64,000 bases of DNA from Xylanibacter ruminicola (GTDB lineage: Bacteria; Bacteroidota; Bacteroidia; Bacteroidales; Bacteroidaceae): assembly GCA_015060625.1 (NCBI GenBank), contig SUYC01000002.1, forward strand, positions 62,001 to 126,000. Direction: 5' to 3'. The number at the start of each line of letters is the position of its first letter. Within the stretch, counting starts at the first letter, position 1. The position numbers were made by a program, and so were the translations under genes. The notes under the pieces are model-generated. The model did no database searches, was not told where the DNA came from, and was given only the letters and a program-made list of their open reading frames with translations. Of this stretch, positions 35,452 through 45,185 are shown in pieces.

Positions 35452-36816
35452 ATGATTACTAAGAATATATCAAAATATCTCGCCATGTTCTTCATGGTTT
35501 GCGGCATGGCTGCTATTACAGCTTGCTCGTCTGACGAAGATCCGTTCTTCACGGCTGGCGAGAACGATTATCCCCGTATTCTGAATACGGATATCCCCGA
35601 AGGTCAGGGTGGTGAGCCTGGCGTCTTGATGACCATCGATCGTACCCAAAATTTCCAGTTCGATGTGATGGTTACACCAGTAAAGTACACCACCGTTACT
35701 TGGTTTATCGATGAGGAGCAGGTGGCCGAGGGCTTGTCTATCGACGTGCCTGTATTGGCAGGCGAGCATCTCGTAAAGATTGTGGCTGCTACCACTAAGG
35801 GTTTGGAAACCTCACGTGTATGCAAACTCGTTGTTCTGCCTGTCGAGGGCGATCCCTCACTGGCCAGCGATGGCAAGTCGCGTTGGCTCACTATCGGTAG
35901 CACCAAGACAATCGCTTGCACCAATGCCACTAACGTCACCAAGGTGTTTGTGGGCAAGCACGAGGCCAGCAACGTAGCGTTCGCTAATGGCAAACTGTCT
36001 TTCACTGTTCCCAGCATGGCCGAGGGCGACTATACTGTAGTTATCGAGGCCGATGGCGCACGTTATGGTTGTGGTATCTTTACTGTTAGCAACGACGAAT
36101 ACGTTGATCCAGGCGTAAAGGAAACTGTACTCTGGGAGGGTAGCACCGAGATTAACTGGGGTGATGCCAACGTTACAATCTCTGCTGCCGACTTGTCTGC
36201 TGTACCTGTAGGCGCTACCATCCGTTTGGTTTACGAAATGGCCGATATGCCTGATGGTTATCATGCCCTGCGTATCACCACACCTTGGTGGGGCGATAAT
36301 GCCGAGGATCAGATTGTGGCTCAGTTCGATCTCACAGCTGATACACCAAACCCATTCGAGTTTACCTACACCGAGGCCAACAAGGCGATTGTAGATGAGC
36401 GTGGCGGTATGCTTATCGTAGGTTATGGTTACAAGCTTACCAAGGTTGTAGCTGTAGAGAATGTGGCTCCTGCCGAGACCACCCTTTGGGAAGGCGGTAT
36501 CGAGATTAATTGGGGCGATGCCAACGTCAACATCTCAGCCGAGGATATGGCTGCTGTGCCTGTAGGGGCTACCATGCATGTTTACTACCAGATGGCCGAT
36601 ATGCCCGATGGCTATCATGCCCTGCGTATCACTACCCCTTGGTGGGGCGATAATGCCGAGGATCAGGTTGTGGCTCAGTTCGACCTCACTGCCGACACCG
36701 CTAATCCATACGACTTCACCTACACCGAAGCCAACAAGGCTATTGTAGATGAGCGTGGAGGTATGCTCCTCGTAGGTTATGGTTATAAGCTTACCAAAGT
36801 CACTTATACAAAGTAA
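35452..36816 (+). CDS. Surface lipoprotein with IPT-like modules and two near-identical C-terminal repeats (SusE-position)
   Basis: 454 residues with a lipobox (AAITAC, Cys25). The N-terminal half has two beta-sandwich modules (to about residue 220; NATNVTKVFVGKHEASNVAF resembles IPT/TIG domains). The C-terminal half is two copies of a module of about 110 residues (about 222-335 and 340-454). Each begins LWEG and contains EINWGDANV, MADMPDGYHALRITTPWWGDNAEDQ and a VDERGGMLxVGYGYKLTKV ending. The repeats share well over 80% of residues. Exposed Trp-Trp and Tyr residues suit glycan binding. It occupies the SusE/SGBP position of the operon. Confidence 0.85.
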   Translation: MITKNISKYLAMFFMVCGMAAITACSSDEDPFFTAGENDYPRILNTDIPEGQGGEPGVLMTIDRTQNFQFDVMVTPVKYTTVTWFIDEEQVAEGLSIDVPVLAGEHLVKIVAATTKGLETSRVCKLVVLPVEGDPSLASDGKSRWLTIGSTKTIACTNATNVTKVFVGKHEASNVAFANGKLSFTVPSMAEGDYTVVIEADGARYGCGIFTVSNDEYVDPGVKETVLWEGSTEINWGDANVTISAADLSAVPVGATIRLVYEMADMPDGYHALRITTPWWGDNAEDQIVAQFDLTADTPNPFEFTYTEANKAIVDERGGMLIVGYGYKLTKVVAVENVAPAETTLWEGGIEINWGDANVNISAEDMAAVPVGATMHVYYQMADMPDGYHALRITTPWWGDNAEDQVVAQFDLTADTANPYDFTYTEANKAIVDERGGMLLVGYGYKLTKVTYTK

Positions 36817-36847
36817 ATAAAACATCTAAATTACCATGAAAAGTCAT

Positions 36848-36887
36848 GGGCTGGTATTCCACTATACGGGTACCAGCCCTTTTTTTC
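36848..36887 (+). terminator. Rho-independent terminator of the polysaccharide operon
   Basis: The GGGCTGGTA/TACCAGCCC stem (36848-36856 with 36871-36879) is followed by seven T, directly after the lipoprotein gene. Confidence 0.9.
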
Positions 36888-36994
36888 TCAATAAAACTGA
36901 AAAAAAACGCAAATTACTTGGAAGTTTCAATAAAAACTACGATATTTGCGCTGCGTAGAATAAGCACAGTAACTTAGCTAAAAACAGGAACAAG

Positions 36995-38344
36995 ATGGAG
37001 GAAAAGAGAAACATGAGTCGTCGCGACTTTCTGCGACGTATTGGTATGGGGGCAGGAGTAGCTATGGCTTCGAGTGTGATGGGGCCACTACGTGCGCTGG
37101 CTCAGGACGAGAAGAAGAGTGCGGCACAGAACCGTATGACCTATCGTGTGCAGCATGGTTCGGGCGAGCAGATCTCACTGCTTGGTTTTGGCATGATGCG
37201 ACTGCCCAACAATCAGGAGGAAGTGAACCAGTTGGTAGATTATGCCATCGAACATGGTGTAAACTACTTCGATACAGCTCCGATGTATATGGGAGGACAG
37301 TCGGAGGTGCTCACGGGTAATGCTCTCAGTCGCCATCCCCGCGAAAAATATTATATTGCTACTAAGATGTCGAACCAGAACCAGCGCCTTTGGAGTTTCG
37401 AGGAATCGCAGAAGATGTACTACCAGTCGTTCAAGCGCCTCAAGGTCGATCATATCGATTACTATCTGATGCACAGCATCGGTGGTGGCGGTATGGACAC
37501 GCTCAACAAGCGCTTTATCGACAACCACCTGTTGGAGTTTTTGCTTAAAGAGCGCGAGTCAGGTCGCATTCGGCATCTGGGATTCTCCTATCATGGCGAT
37601 GTGTGCCCATTCGACTGGCTGTTAGATCATCAGGATGACTACCACTTTGATTTTGTGCAGATACAGATGAACTTCCTTGATTGGCGCCATGCCTCGATGG
37701 GTAACGGTTGGCGTAAGGATGCCGACGCCGAGTACCTATATAATAAATGTGAGAAAACGGGTGTTCAATGTGTGGTAATGGAACCATTGCGAGGTGGTGC
37801 CTTTGGTAAGATGGCTACGGAACTCGCTAATCAGCTCAAGGCCGTTCGCCCTGCCGACAGTACTGCTCGTTGGGCTTTTCGCTGGGTGGGTTCGCATCCT
37901 AATATCTTGACTACCTTGAGTGGTATGAACAAAATGGAGCATGTGAAAGAGAATGTGGCAACCTTCTCGCCACTCGAGAACTGCACCGAGGCCGAGAATA
38001 CCCTGTTGGCCGAGATTGCCGACCAGATGGCAGGCTTCCCCACCATTCCCTGCACCACCTGTGCCTACTGCATGCCTTGTCCCTATGGTGTGGATATCCC
38101 AGGCAACTTTGCCTATTACAACGAGGCTGTGAACACTCACGTTCTGCCACTGCCCGAAAAGGGTACTGCCGATTATGCTACCAAGAAACAGCAGTTTGCC
38201 GATGGTCTCCGCAAGGCCCTGCCTCATGTGGAATCGTGGGCCCGTAGCTGTGCCGATTGCGAGGAGTGCCTATCCAAGTGCCCACAACAAATCCGCATCC
38301 CCAACCAAATGGCCAGGATTATTGAGTTGCTGATGAATAGGTGA
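36995..38344 (+). CDS. Tat-exported aldo/keto reductase with C-terminal ferredoxin-type Fe-S domain
   Basis: 449 residues. A twin-arginine signal (SRRDFLRR, then a hydrophobic stretch to LRALA) suggests export after folding. The AKR domain has LLGFGMMRLP, the catalytic Tyr in YFDTAPMYMGG, the Lys in IATKMS and the His in YLMHS. The C-terminus has two cysteine groups, CTTCAYCMPCPYGVDIP and CADCEECLSKCPQQIRIP, for two [4Fe-4S] clusters. The substrate is unknown. It is monocistronic and ends 2 nt before the convergent permease gene. Confidence 0.9.
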   Translation: MEEKRNMSRRDFLRRIGMGAGVAMASSVMGPLRALAQDEKKSAAQNRMTYRVQHGSGEQISLLGFGMMRLPNNQEEVNQLVDYAIEHGVNYFDTAPMYMGGQSEVLTGNALSRHPREKYYIATKMSNQNQRLWSFEESQKMYYQSFKRLKVDHIDYYLMHSIGGGGMDTLNKRFIDNHLLEFLLKERESGRIRHLGFSYHGDVCPFDWLLDHQDDYHFDFVQIQMNFLDWRHASMGNGWRKDADAEYLYNKCEKTGVQCVVMEPLRGGAFGKMATELANQLKAVRPADSTARWAFRWVGSHPNILTTLSGMNKMEHVKENVATFSPLENCTEAENTLLAEIADQMAGFPTIPCTTCAYCMPCPYGVDIPGNFAYYNEAVNTHVLPLPEKGTADYATKKQQFADGLRKALPHVESWARSCADCEECLSKCPQQIRIPNQMARIIELLMNR

Positions 38345-38346
38345 AA

Positions 38347-39357
38347 TTACCGCTTGCGGGCGATAACATAGATGATGACGGGGGCGCCGATGAGAGGGGT
38401 GACGGCGTTCAGGGGTATAACACCACTCTCACCAGGCAGATAACAGATAAGGTTACATACTAAGGCTACTACCGAACCGCAGAGTAGGGTGGCAGGTAGC
38501 AGTTGGCGATGGTTATCAGTGGTGAGCAATAGGCGGGCGATGTGGGGTACGGCCAATCCGATAAAGGCCACAGGACCGCAGAAGGCGGTGGTAATGGCTG
38601 TGAGCAAGCCCGTTACTATCAGTAGCCAGTTGCGTACGCGCATAATATTTACACCTAAGTTTTCGGCATAGCGGTCGCCCAGCATGAGTGCATTCAGGGG
38701 TTTTATCAGTAGCAAGGCACCAACCAGTCCTGCCAGTGTTACTAATGCAAACACAGGCATATTGTCCATCGATACGCCACCAAACGACCCCATGCCCCAT
38801 ACCATATACGATTTAACCCCCTCGTCAGTTGCGAAAAAGTTAAGCAGCGAAATGGCCGAGTTGCTGATGTAACCAATCATAATACCTATGATTAACAGCA
38901 TCACGCTATTGCGAACCAAGGTTGAAAAGAAAAAGATGATTGCCATCACCGTCATGGCACCCACAAAGGCGGCCAACAGGATAGCTGCAAATCCTGTAAT
39001 GCTAACAGAACCTACGGATAGTCCGCCACCCAGAAACAGCATCACCAATGCCACACCCAGACCTGCACCGCTGTTGACACCAAACACACTGGGGCCGGCC
39101 AGCGGGTTGCGAAAGGCTGTTTGAAGCATCAGTCCGCTTACAGCCAAGGCCGCTCCACACAAAGTGGCCGTAATGGCCTGGGGCAGGCGCGACTCTAAAA
39201 CAATGAACTGCCACGAAGCTTTGGCTGCCTCGTTACCACAAAGAATGCTCACCACTTCACCTGCAGGAATCGATACCGACCCCAGCAGCAGATTGAGCGT
39301 AAAAAGCACGACAACCACTAATCCCAATCCTAAGCAATAAGCAGAACCTTTGTTCAT
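38347..39357 (-). CDS. btuC: FecCD-family ABC permease (BtuC-like)
   Basis: 336 residues, about ten membrane segments. The family motifs are ALAVSGLMLQTAFRNPLAGPSVFGVNSGAGLG and GPVAFIGLAVPHIARLL, the loop contacting the ATPase. It is the only such permease in the window. The btuF- and btuD-like genes at 20-23 kb lack one, so it is the natural partner for cobalamin import, though a siderophore system cannot be excluded. Its own promoter (-7 TATTTTTG at 39366-39373, minus strand) lies 8 nt before the start codon. Confidence 0.87.
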   Translation of the reverse strand: MNKGSAYCLGLGLVVVVLFTLNLLLGSVSIPAGEVVSILCGNEAAKASWQFIVLESRLPQAITATLCGAALAVSGLMLQTAFRNPLAGPSVFGVNSGAGLGVALVMLFLGGGLSVGSVSITGFAAILLAAFVGAMTVMAIIFFFSTLVRNSVMLLIIGIMIGYISNSAISLLNFFATDEGVKSYMVWGMGSFGGVSMDNMPVFALVTLAGLVGALLLIKPLNALMLGDRYAENLGVNIMRVRNWLLIVTGLLTAITTAFCGPVAFIGLAVPHIARLLLTTDNHRQLLPATLLCGSVVALVCNLICYLPGESGVIPLNAVTPLIGAPVIIYVIARKR

Positions 39358-39420
39358 ACAGTGGGCAAAAATACAAAATAATTCTCAATTATCAATTACC
39401 ATTTTTCAATTTTTTGTGCC

Positions 39421-39516
39421 ATTCGTCACAAATATGCCGTTTATCCCTCCGTTCATCACAAAAAGATACAGAATATCCCATATACTTGTGAACAATTGCA
39501 ACTTTTTCTACTTTTG
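39421..39516 (+). promoter_or_regulatory. Shared promoter module 1 (double operator) before the barrel/TonB receptor operon
   Basis: Two copies of the operator occur: TTCGTCACA...TTATCCC (39421-39447, spacing 2 nt shorter than standard) and TTCATCACA...ATATCCCA (39452-39480). The second is 4 nt from a -33 CTTG, 20 nt from TACTTTTG (39509-39516). The transcript begins near GCAGCGTCAAA. Confidence 0.8.
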
Positions 39517-39565
39517 CAGCGTCAAACTGACAAAGTTTGAGTTGAAAAAATAAATTAATGAAAGT

Positions 39566-41947
39566 ATGAAGAAGTTGAATTCTAGACTGATTGCCCTGAT
39601 GGTCGCAATGATGATGACGCTAACAAGTTCTGCTGATACACAGGACTGGGGCGGACGTGTGATCGACGAGAAAGGCGAACCCATGCCCTTTGTAAACGTC
39701 GTGTTGTTGTCGCTACCCGATTCTGCATTTGTACAGGGCTGTATGACTGATGAGCAGGGCATGTTTAAAATCGTAACCGATGTGAACCAAGGTTTGTTTA
39801 AGGTAACCAGCGTGGGCTACCAGACCTTATATATTAAGGCCGGTCAGGACCTGACCATCCAGATGAAAGAGGATGCGCAGCTACTCAAAGAGGTAGTGGT
39901 CAAGGGGCAGCTGCCTAAAACCCATGTTAAGGGTGATGCCATGCGTACAACCGTGGCTGGAACCATCTTGGAGAAGGCAGGAACGCTGAGCGATGCGCTC
40001 ACGAAAATCCCATCGCTTGAGGCTGGTGACGAAGGGGGCATCAAGGTGCTGGGCCGTGGCGATGCCGAGATATACATCAATGGCCGAAAGTTGCAGGATA
40101 TAAACGAACTGGCACGTATCAGTTCTGACCAGATACAGCATGTAGATGTGGTTCAGAATCCTGGTGCCCGTTATGCTGCATCAACCAAGGCTGTGGTTCG
40201 TATCACTCTGAAGAAGGCTCAGGGCGAAGGCATCAGCTTTCAGAACAAAACTCAGGGCATGTATCAGTATGGCTGGTCGGCAAACAATCTGCTCGACGTG
40301 AATTACCGTACGGGTGGACTCGACCTTACAGCCACTTTCTGGGCAGGTACCTATGGTCACACCAAGAGCCTGCAAGAGAACGATATGTTCTATTTGGTCG
40401 GCGAACATAAGGAAAATGAAATCTATGGTTATTCCGTGCAGGAAACCCGACATAAATGGAAGGGGCTGACGCCACAGTTGCAGATTAACTATATGTTTAA
40501 CGAGAATCACAGTTTGGGTGCGTTATACAAGTACGACTATCATCCCAATGGCACGCTCACCAGCCAGTTTAATACCGACGAGTATCAGGATGGTGCCTTT
40601 ATGGAGCGTTCGGAGAGCGACGTATGGCAGGACGAGAAGTTTAAGAAGCATATCTTTAATGCCTATTATAATGGTAAGGTGGGCAAATTGGGCATTGACC
40701 TGAATATCGACGGACTTTTTGATGATACTGAGACACCAGGCCACACTCGTGAATTGGCTTGGGCCGATGTAGCAAAAACGGGTAGTTATGATGTGCGTAA
40801 CATCGAAAGCAATACCATGAGTGCCAACAATTTCTGGGCCTCAAAGCTTGTCTTCAGCTATCCTGTATTCAAGGGCAATCTCTCGTTTGGTGGTGAGTAT
40901 TCGTACAACCATCGTACCGATGCCTACTCGTTCGAGTCGTCGGAGGCTGTGCCTGTAACAGCTACCGATACAGAGATTAACGAGAAGTCGGAAGCAGCCT
41001 TTATCGAGTATGGACATCAGTTCGGAAAGCTATTCGTTCAGGCCGGTTTGCGCTACGAGCATCTGAAGAACGACTACTATAATTTTGGCAAACGCGATGA
41101 TGAGGTGAGTCGAAACTATGGCGACTGGTTCCCTACTGCCACCATCTCTGTACCGATTGGCAAGGTGCAGATGTCGCTCTCGTATCGTCGCGACATTCAG
41201 CGCCCAGCTTATGGAAACCTCACCAGTTCTACCATCTATCTGAATCGTTATGCTTATCAGAGTGGTAACCCCACACTGCGCCCTATGTACACCAGCAGCG
41301 TTGTACTTAACGTGGGCTATAAGTGGATGGGTATCAGCGTGGATTACGGACGTGTGAAAGATAATACAACGATGTCATCTGAGCCATATCCTGGTGCCGA
41401 CGATCCACTGGTGTGTCTGGTACGTCCTATCAATACCGAGGAGGATTATAACCAGCTGAGTTTTAATCCATACGCCAGTCCTACCATTGGCTGCTGGCAT
41501 CCCACATGGTATCTGTATCTGCTTTTCCAGAATTACAAGGCGCCTACAGCCTATGATACCACAATCACACTCAATCGTCCTTACCTGCAGATAGGTTGGG
41601 ATAACACCATCGTGCTGCCAAAGGGTTGGCGCATCAATGCCGGTTTGCGCTTCACTCCCAAGGGCGATGTGGGCAACTTCCGTTTGCTGAAGGCTCAGGG
41701 ACGTGGCGACATTGGCGTGCAGCACGACATCAACCTGCGCCGTCTGGGCTCGCTCACCCTCGACCTGCGTTGTAACGACCTGTTTAATACCGACGAGACC
41801 AAGGGTATCTTGTATGGTCCACGTGAGTTGACAGTATTAAATCCTACCCGTCGCACCTTTATGGTAAATCTTACCTGGAAGTTTAACGAGGCTCGTTCTA
41901 AGTATCGTGGAAGCGGTGCTGGCGAGAAACAGAAGGCACGCATGTAA
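39566..41947 (+). CDS. Outer-membrane beta-barrel protein of the TonB-receptor-like family (OMP_b-brl_3 type)
   Basis: 793 residues: signal peptide, a carboxypeptidase-like domain (GGRVIDEKGEPMPFVNVVLL...DEQGMFKIV), a plug-like domain (LKEVVVKGQLPKTHVKGDAMRTTV...ALTKIPSLEAGDEGGIKVLGRGDAEIYINGRKL) and a barrel. The C-terminal tail RSKYRGSGAGEKQKARM recurs in a related form in the gene at 47192. Family members are outer-membrane proteins whose cargo is unknown; some act with peptidases or in signalling. It is first in an operon under shared promoter module 1. Confidence 0.88.
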   Translation: MKKLNSRLIALMVAMMMTLTSSADTQDWGGRVIDEKGEPMPFVNVVLLSLPDSAFVQGCMTDEQGMFKIVTDVNQGLFKVTSVGYQTLYIKAGQDLTIQMKEDAQLLKEVVVKGQLPKTHVKGDAMRTTVAGTILEKAGTLSDALTKIPSLEAGDEGGIKVLGRGDAEIYINGRKLQDINELARISSDQIQHVDVVQNPGARYAASTKAVVRITLKKAQGEGISFQNKTQGMYQYGWSANNLLDVNYRTGGLDLTATFWAGTYGHTKSLQENDMFYLVGEHKENEIYGYSVQETRHKWKGLTPQLQINYMFNENHSLGALYKYDYHPNGTLTSQFNTDEYQDGAFMERSESDVWQDEKFKKHIFNAYYNGKVGKLGIDLNIDGLFDDTETPGHTRELAWADVAKTGSYDVRNIESNTMSANNFWASKLVFSYPVFKGNLSFGGEYSYNHRTDAYSFESSEAVPVTATDTEINEKSEAAFIEYGHQFGKLFVQAGLRYEHLKNDYYNFGKRDDEVSRNYGDWFPTATISVPIGKVQMSLSYRRDIQRPAYGNLTSSTIYLNRYAYQSGNPTLRPMYTSSVVLNVGYKWMGISVDYGRVKDNTTMSSEPYPGADDPLVCLVRPINTEEDYNQLSFNPYASPTIGCWHPTWYLYLLFQNYKAPTAYDTTITLNRPYLQIGWDNTIVLPKGWRINAGLRFTPKGDVGNFRLLKAQGRGDIGVQHDINLRRLGSLTLDLRCNDLFNTDETKGILYGPRELTVLNPTRRTFMVNLTWKFNEARSKYRGSGAGEKQKARM

Positions 41948-41981
41948 TTAGAATTGATAATTGAAATATTAGATATATAAG

Positions 41982-44363
41982 ATGAAAAGATTGTTTTTAG
42001 GAGCAGCTATGACGATGTTGCTCATCCCTGCAGAGGCAGGGGCTCAGACCAATTCTGCGATAGAGCAGCATTCGGCCATAGGGCAAACGGTTCGCGGACA
42101 GGTTTGTGATATCGCTTCGGGCGAACCAATGATTGGAGTAACTGTCACAGTAGAGAACGGTAGCACTTTGGCTACCGTCTCTGATGTAGATGGAAATTTC
42201 GAAATTAAGCATGTGCCCGTGGGCCGCCATTCCATCAGAGCCAGTTTTGTTGGCTACGAACCTGTAGTGTTGAAGGAGCAGCTGGTTACGTCGGGTAAGG
42301 AGCTGGTCGTCAACCTGCGTATGCGTGAGAGCATCTCCGAATTGGGCGAGGTGGTTGTCAAACCTCGTGTCAACAAGCAGTTGCCACTTAACGAGATGGC
42401 ACAGGTTGGTGCTCGTATGTTCAGCGTCGAGGAGGCCAGTCGCTATGCTGGTGGTATGGCTGACCCCGCCCGTACAGCCTCGATGTTTGCAGGTGTGGCC
42501 ACAGGTGGTGCCACCAATGGCATTTCTATTCATGGAAATTCGCCCCAGATGCTGCAATGGCGCGTTGAGGGTGTCGAGGTGGCCAATCCTAACCACTTTG
42601 CCGAGATAACCGAAGCTGGTGGCGGTGTGTTTACCTCGCTCAATGGTACCGTGCTGGCCAATAGCGATTTCCTCACGGGAGCCATGCCCGCCGAGTATGG
42701 TAATGCTCTCTCGGGCGCCTTCGACATGAAGATGCGCGTGGGTAATAATACCAAGTACGAGCATGCCGTGCAAGTGGGTACGTTGGGTGTCGATTTTGCT
42801 TCCGAAGGTCCTTTGGCCAAAGGTTCAAAGGCCTCGTATCTGGTAAACTATCGCTATAGCTTTCTCGAGATAGCCAAGAAACTGCATGCCATCAATATGG
42901 AGAACGAGACGCTCGACTATCAGGACCTGAGTTTTAAACTCAATATGCCCACCAAGAAGGCAGGTACCTTTGCTGTGTGGTTTACCGGACTGATCGACCA
43001 CTATGAGAATAAGGTACCCGATGTGTCGGAGTGGGAGACGCTGTGGGACATGAACGACTCGTGGTCGCGCCAGCGCAACTGTGCGTTGGGCTTAAACCAT
43101 ACCTATCGTTTTAAAACCGGTGGCTCACTGCACTCAAGTGTGGCATTTACAGGCGCCTATCGTAAACTGGGGGTTAACGACTATGATACCGAGATGCATC
43201 AGATGCCCAATATGGCTGGACGCAATTCGCAGTGGAATGTGATCATCAGCACCCAGCACCAGCACAAGTTCTCATCACGATACACCATGCAGAATGGTTT
43301 TGAGCACCAGCACTTGGATTTCCACACTTGGCTGGATTACATCCATTATACGGGTGGTCCACTCTATCGTGTGTACGATTCTGAGGGCAATACAGGTCTT
43401 ACCCGTTTTTATACCAACCATAAGGTGGCACTCAGTCGTCGTCTTTCTGCTGTGGCAGGTGTCAATGTGATGTGGTTTAACCTGAATAACCAGTGGTTGG
43501 TCGAACCTCGTGTCAGCATGCAGTACAAGACCTCGCCATCCAGCACCCTCTCGTTGGCTTATGCGATGAATAGCCGCAAGGAAACCACAGATACCTACTT
43601 CGTACTATCCACTAACCCCCAACGCCCAACACCCAACAACGATCTCGGACTCACCCGTTCGCACCATATCTCAGCTTCGTTTGCCCAGCGCTTGGGTGAT
43701 AACGCCATGCTGAAGATTGAACCCTACTGGCAGTGGCTGTTCGATGTTCCCGTTGAGTTAGGCTCCACCTATTCTATATTAAATCATCGCCAGTTCTTCC
43801 AGGATCGTGCTTTGGTAAACGAGGGCGCTGGTCGCAACTATGGTATCGACTTTACCTTGGAACGCTATCTCAAGGATGGCTTCTATGGCATGATCACTGC
43901 CACGCTGTTCAAGTCGGAGTATCGCGATGCTCAGGGGCAGTGGCACCACTCGCGCCACGATCGCCGTTACATTACCAATATCCTTGGCGGTAAGGAGTGG
44001 ATGGTTGGAAAAACAAAGAAGAATGTATTTGGTATCAACGTGCGTTTTACGTTGATGGGTGGCGATCGCTATACACCAATTCCCGAAGATATCACCTTCG
44101 AGGATGTGATGAAACGCCCTGACAAGTCGATTCCAGAAATCGATGGTGTCGATCCCTACACCAAGCAGAAGGGCATGAATTTGGGCTCTGCTTTCTCAGT
44201 TAAGTACACCATCAACAAGCGTCACACCTCGCACCACTTTATTCTCGAATACTTGCAGATAAAGACGTTCCAGGGGCAGACGTTCGACCTGCGTACTCAC
44301 GAGATTGTAGATAAGTTCACCTCGCTCACATTCCCCAATATTGCCTATCGTGTGGAGTTCTGA
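41982..44363 (+). CDS. TonB-dependent receptor with carboxypeptidase-like N-terminal domain
   Basis: 793 residues. A signal peptide is followed by a CarboxypepD_reg-like domain (VRGQVCDIASGEPMIGVTVTVENGS...DGNFEIKHVPVG), a plug (LGEVVVKPRVNKQLPLNEMAQVGARMFSVEEASRYAGG...RTASMFAGVATGGATNGISIHGNSP) and a barrel ending in FPNIAYRVEF. It lacks the long SusC insertions and has no SusD partner, so import of metal chelates or peptides, or a sensing role, is more likely than glycans. It lies 34 nt after the previous barrel gene and is probably co-transcribed. Confidence 0.88.
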   Translation: MKRLFLGAAMTMLLIPAEAGAQTNSAIEQHSAIGQTVRGQVCDIASGEPMIGVTVTVENGSTLATVSDVDGNFEIKHVPVGRHSIRASFVGYEPVVLKEQLVTSGKELVVNLRMRESISELGEVVVKPRVNKQLPLNEMAQVGARMFSVEEASRYAGGMADPARTASMFAGVATGGATNGISIHGNSPQMLQWRVEGVEVANPNHFAEITEAGGGVFTSLNGTVLANSDFLTGAMPAEYGNALSGAFDMKMRVGNNTKYEHAVQVGTLGVDFASEGPLAKGSKASYLVNYRYSFLEIAKKLHAINMENETLDYQDLSFKLNMPTKKAGTFAVWFTGLIDHYENKVPDVSEWETLWDMNDSWSRQRNCALGLNHTYRFKTGGSLHSSVAFTGAYRKLGVNDYDTEMHQMPNMAGRNSQWNVIISTQHQHKFSSRYTMQNGFEHQHLDFHTWLDYIHYTGGPLYRVYDSEGNTGLTRFYTNHKVALSRRLSAVAGVNVMWFNLNNQWLVEPRVSMQYKTSPSSTLSLAYAMNSRKETTDTYFVLSTNPQRPTPNNDLGLTRSHHISASFAQRLGDNAMLKIEPYWQWLFDVPVELGSTYSILNHRQFFQDRALVNEGAGRNYGIDFTLERYLKDGFYGMITATLFKSEYRDAQGQWHHSRHDRRYITNILGGKEWMVGKTKKNVFGINVRFTLMGGDRYTPIPEDITFEDVMKRPDKSIPEIDGVDPYTKQKGMNLGSAFSVKYTINKRHTSHHFILEYLQIKTFQGQTFDLRTHEIVDKFTSLTFPNIAYRVEF

Positions 44364-44379
44364 TGACTGCAATAAGTTC

Positions 44380-44445
44380 ATTCATCACATAATTATACCG
44401 AATATCCCAAAAATTAGGATTGTAATGTAGGTTTTTATACTTTTG
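44380..44445 (+). promoter_or_regulatory. Shared promoter module 2
   Basis: ATTCATCACA-N12-ATATCCCA (44380-44409), 4 nt, TTAG as -33 (44414-44417), 20 nt, TACTTTTG (44438-44445), then GCAGCATCAAA. It serves the gene at 44494. Confidence 0.8.
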
Positions 44446-44493
44446 CAGCATCAAATAATCGTAACGTAGAATTTTTAAAAGAAGAGAAGTGTT

Positions 44494-45054
44494 ATGAAAC
44501 CAAGAACGATTATCGGATTAGTTTTAGTTTCGGGCGGTCTGGTTAAACTGGCTACCATTTGGGGATTGATCGAGTGGGAGTGGTTCGAAACAATGTCTGA
44601 AGGGCCATGGTGCATGTATTTCAGCATCTTTGTTATTATGTGGGTAGGTGCGCATCTGATTGTAGATAGTTACCGTCGCGACCCCGATCAGTGGTTGCAG
44701 CGTCCCCTGCCCATCGGCGAGGATGGCAAGCGCATCTGCTGTAGCGTGCATTACGGTGGCGACGAGTATATCTTCCGTGGCGAGCAGTTCCATGGAGCCC
44801 GTCTCGATGCCTTCTGTGGTGGCATTCGTATGGATTTGCGCGAGGCAGTGATTACCGAGGACGAGGAGATAGATATCCACACCTTCTGTGGCGGTGTCGA
44901 ACTCTTTGTACCGGCGCATGTCAATGTATTGGTAAAGAGTCGCAGTTTTATCGGCGGTGTAGGCAATTCAACCGTTCATGTGCCCGATAAGAACGCCCCA
45001 TGCCTGCACATTGTGGTCAGCAATTTCTTCGGTGGTGTTGATCTGAAAAACTAG
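44494..45054 (+). CDS. Membrane protein with LiaF-like C-terminal domain
   Basis: 186 residues. Two membrane segments (about 5-24 and 38-58) are followed by a beta-helix-like domain with repeated Gly-Gly turns: LDAFCGGIRMDLREA, IDIHTFCGGVELFVPAHV, SFIGGVGNS and NFFGGVDL. This is the pattern of the LiaF/DUF2154-type C-terminal domain, whose relatives sense or damp envelope stress in other bacteria. It is a single gene with its own shared-type promoter and is followed by a terminator. Confidence 0.8.
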   Translation: MKPRTIIGLVLVSGGLVKLATIWGLIEWEWFETMSEGPWCMYFSIFVIMWVGAHLIVDSYRRDPDQWLQRPLPIGEDGKRICCSVHYGGDEYIFRGEQFHGARLDAFCGGIRMDLREAVITEDEEIDIHTFCGGVELFVPAHVNVLVKSRSFIGGVGNSTVHVPDKNAPCLHIVVSNFFGGVDLKN

Positions 45055-45102
45055 AATTGAATAAGGTTTTGTTAATATTAAGTTAGATCTTTTTCTAATT
45101 TC

Positions 45103-45146
45103 AGCAACATCCGTCGAGATGACGCATGTTGCTTTCGTTTTTTGCT
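45103..45146 (+). terminator. Rho-independent terminator
   Basis: AGCAACAT (45103-45110) pairs with ATGTTGCT (45126-45133), with an inner CGTC/GACG stem, followed by TTCGTTTTTT. It separates the LiaF-like gene from pepO. Confidence 0.85.
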
Positions 45147-45185
45147 TGATGAGTTATCGTTTAACTAATATATAATTACTAAAGT

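Noticed and set aside
29280..36816. Cellulose-specific assignment of the polysaccharide locus
   Set aside because: The GH5 subfamily cannot be fixed by eye, and the nearby GH36 could equally suggest galactosylated xyloglucan or mannan.
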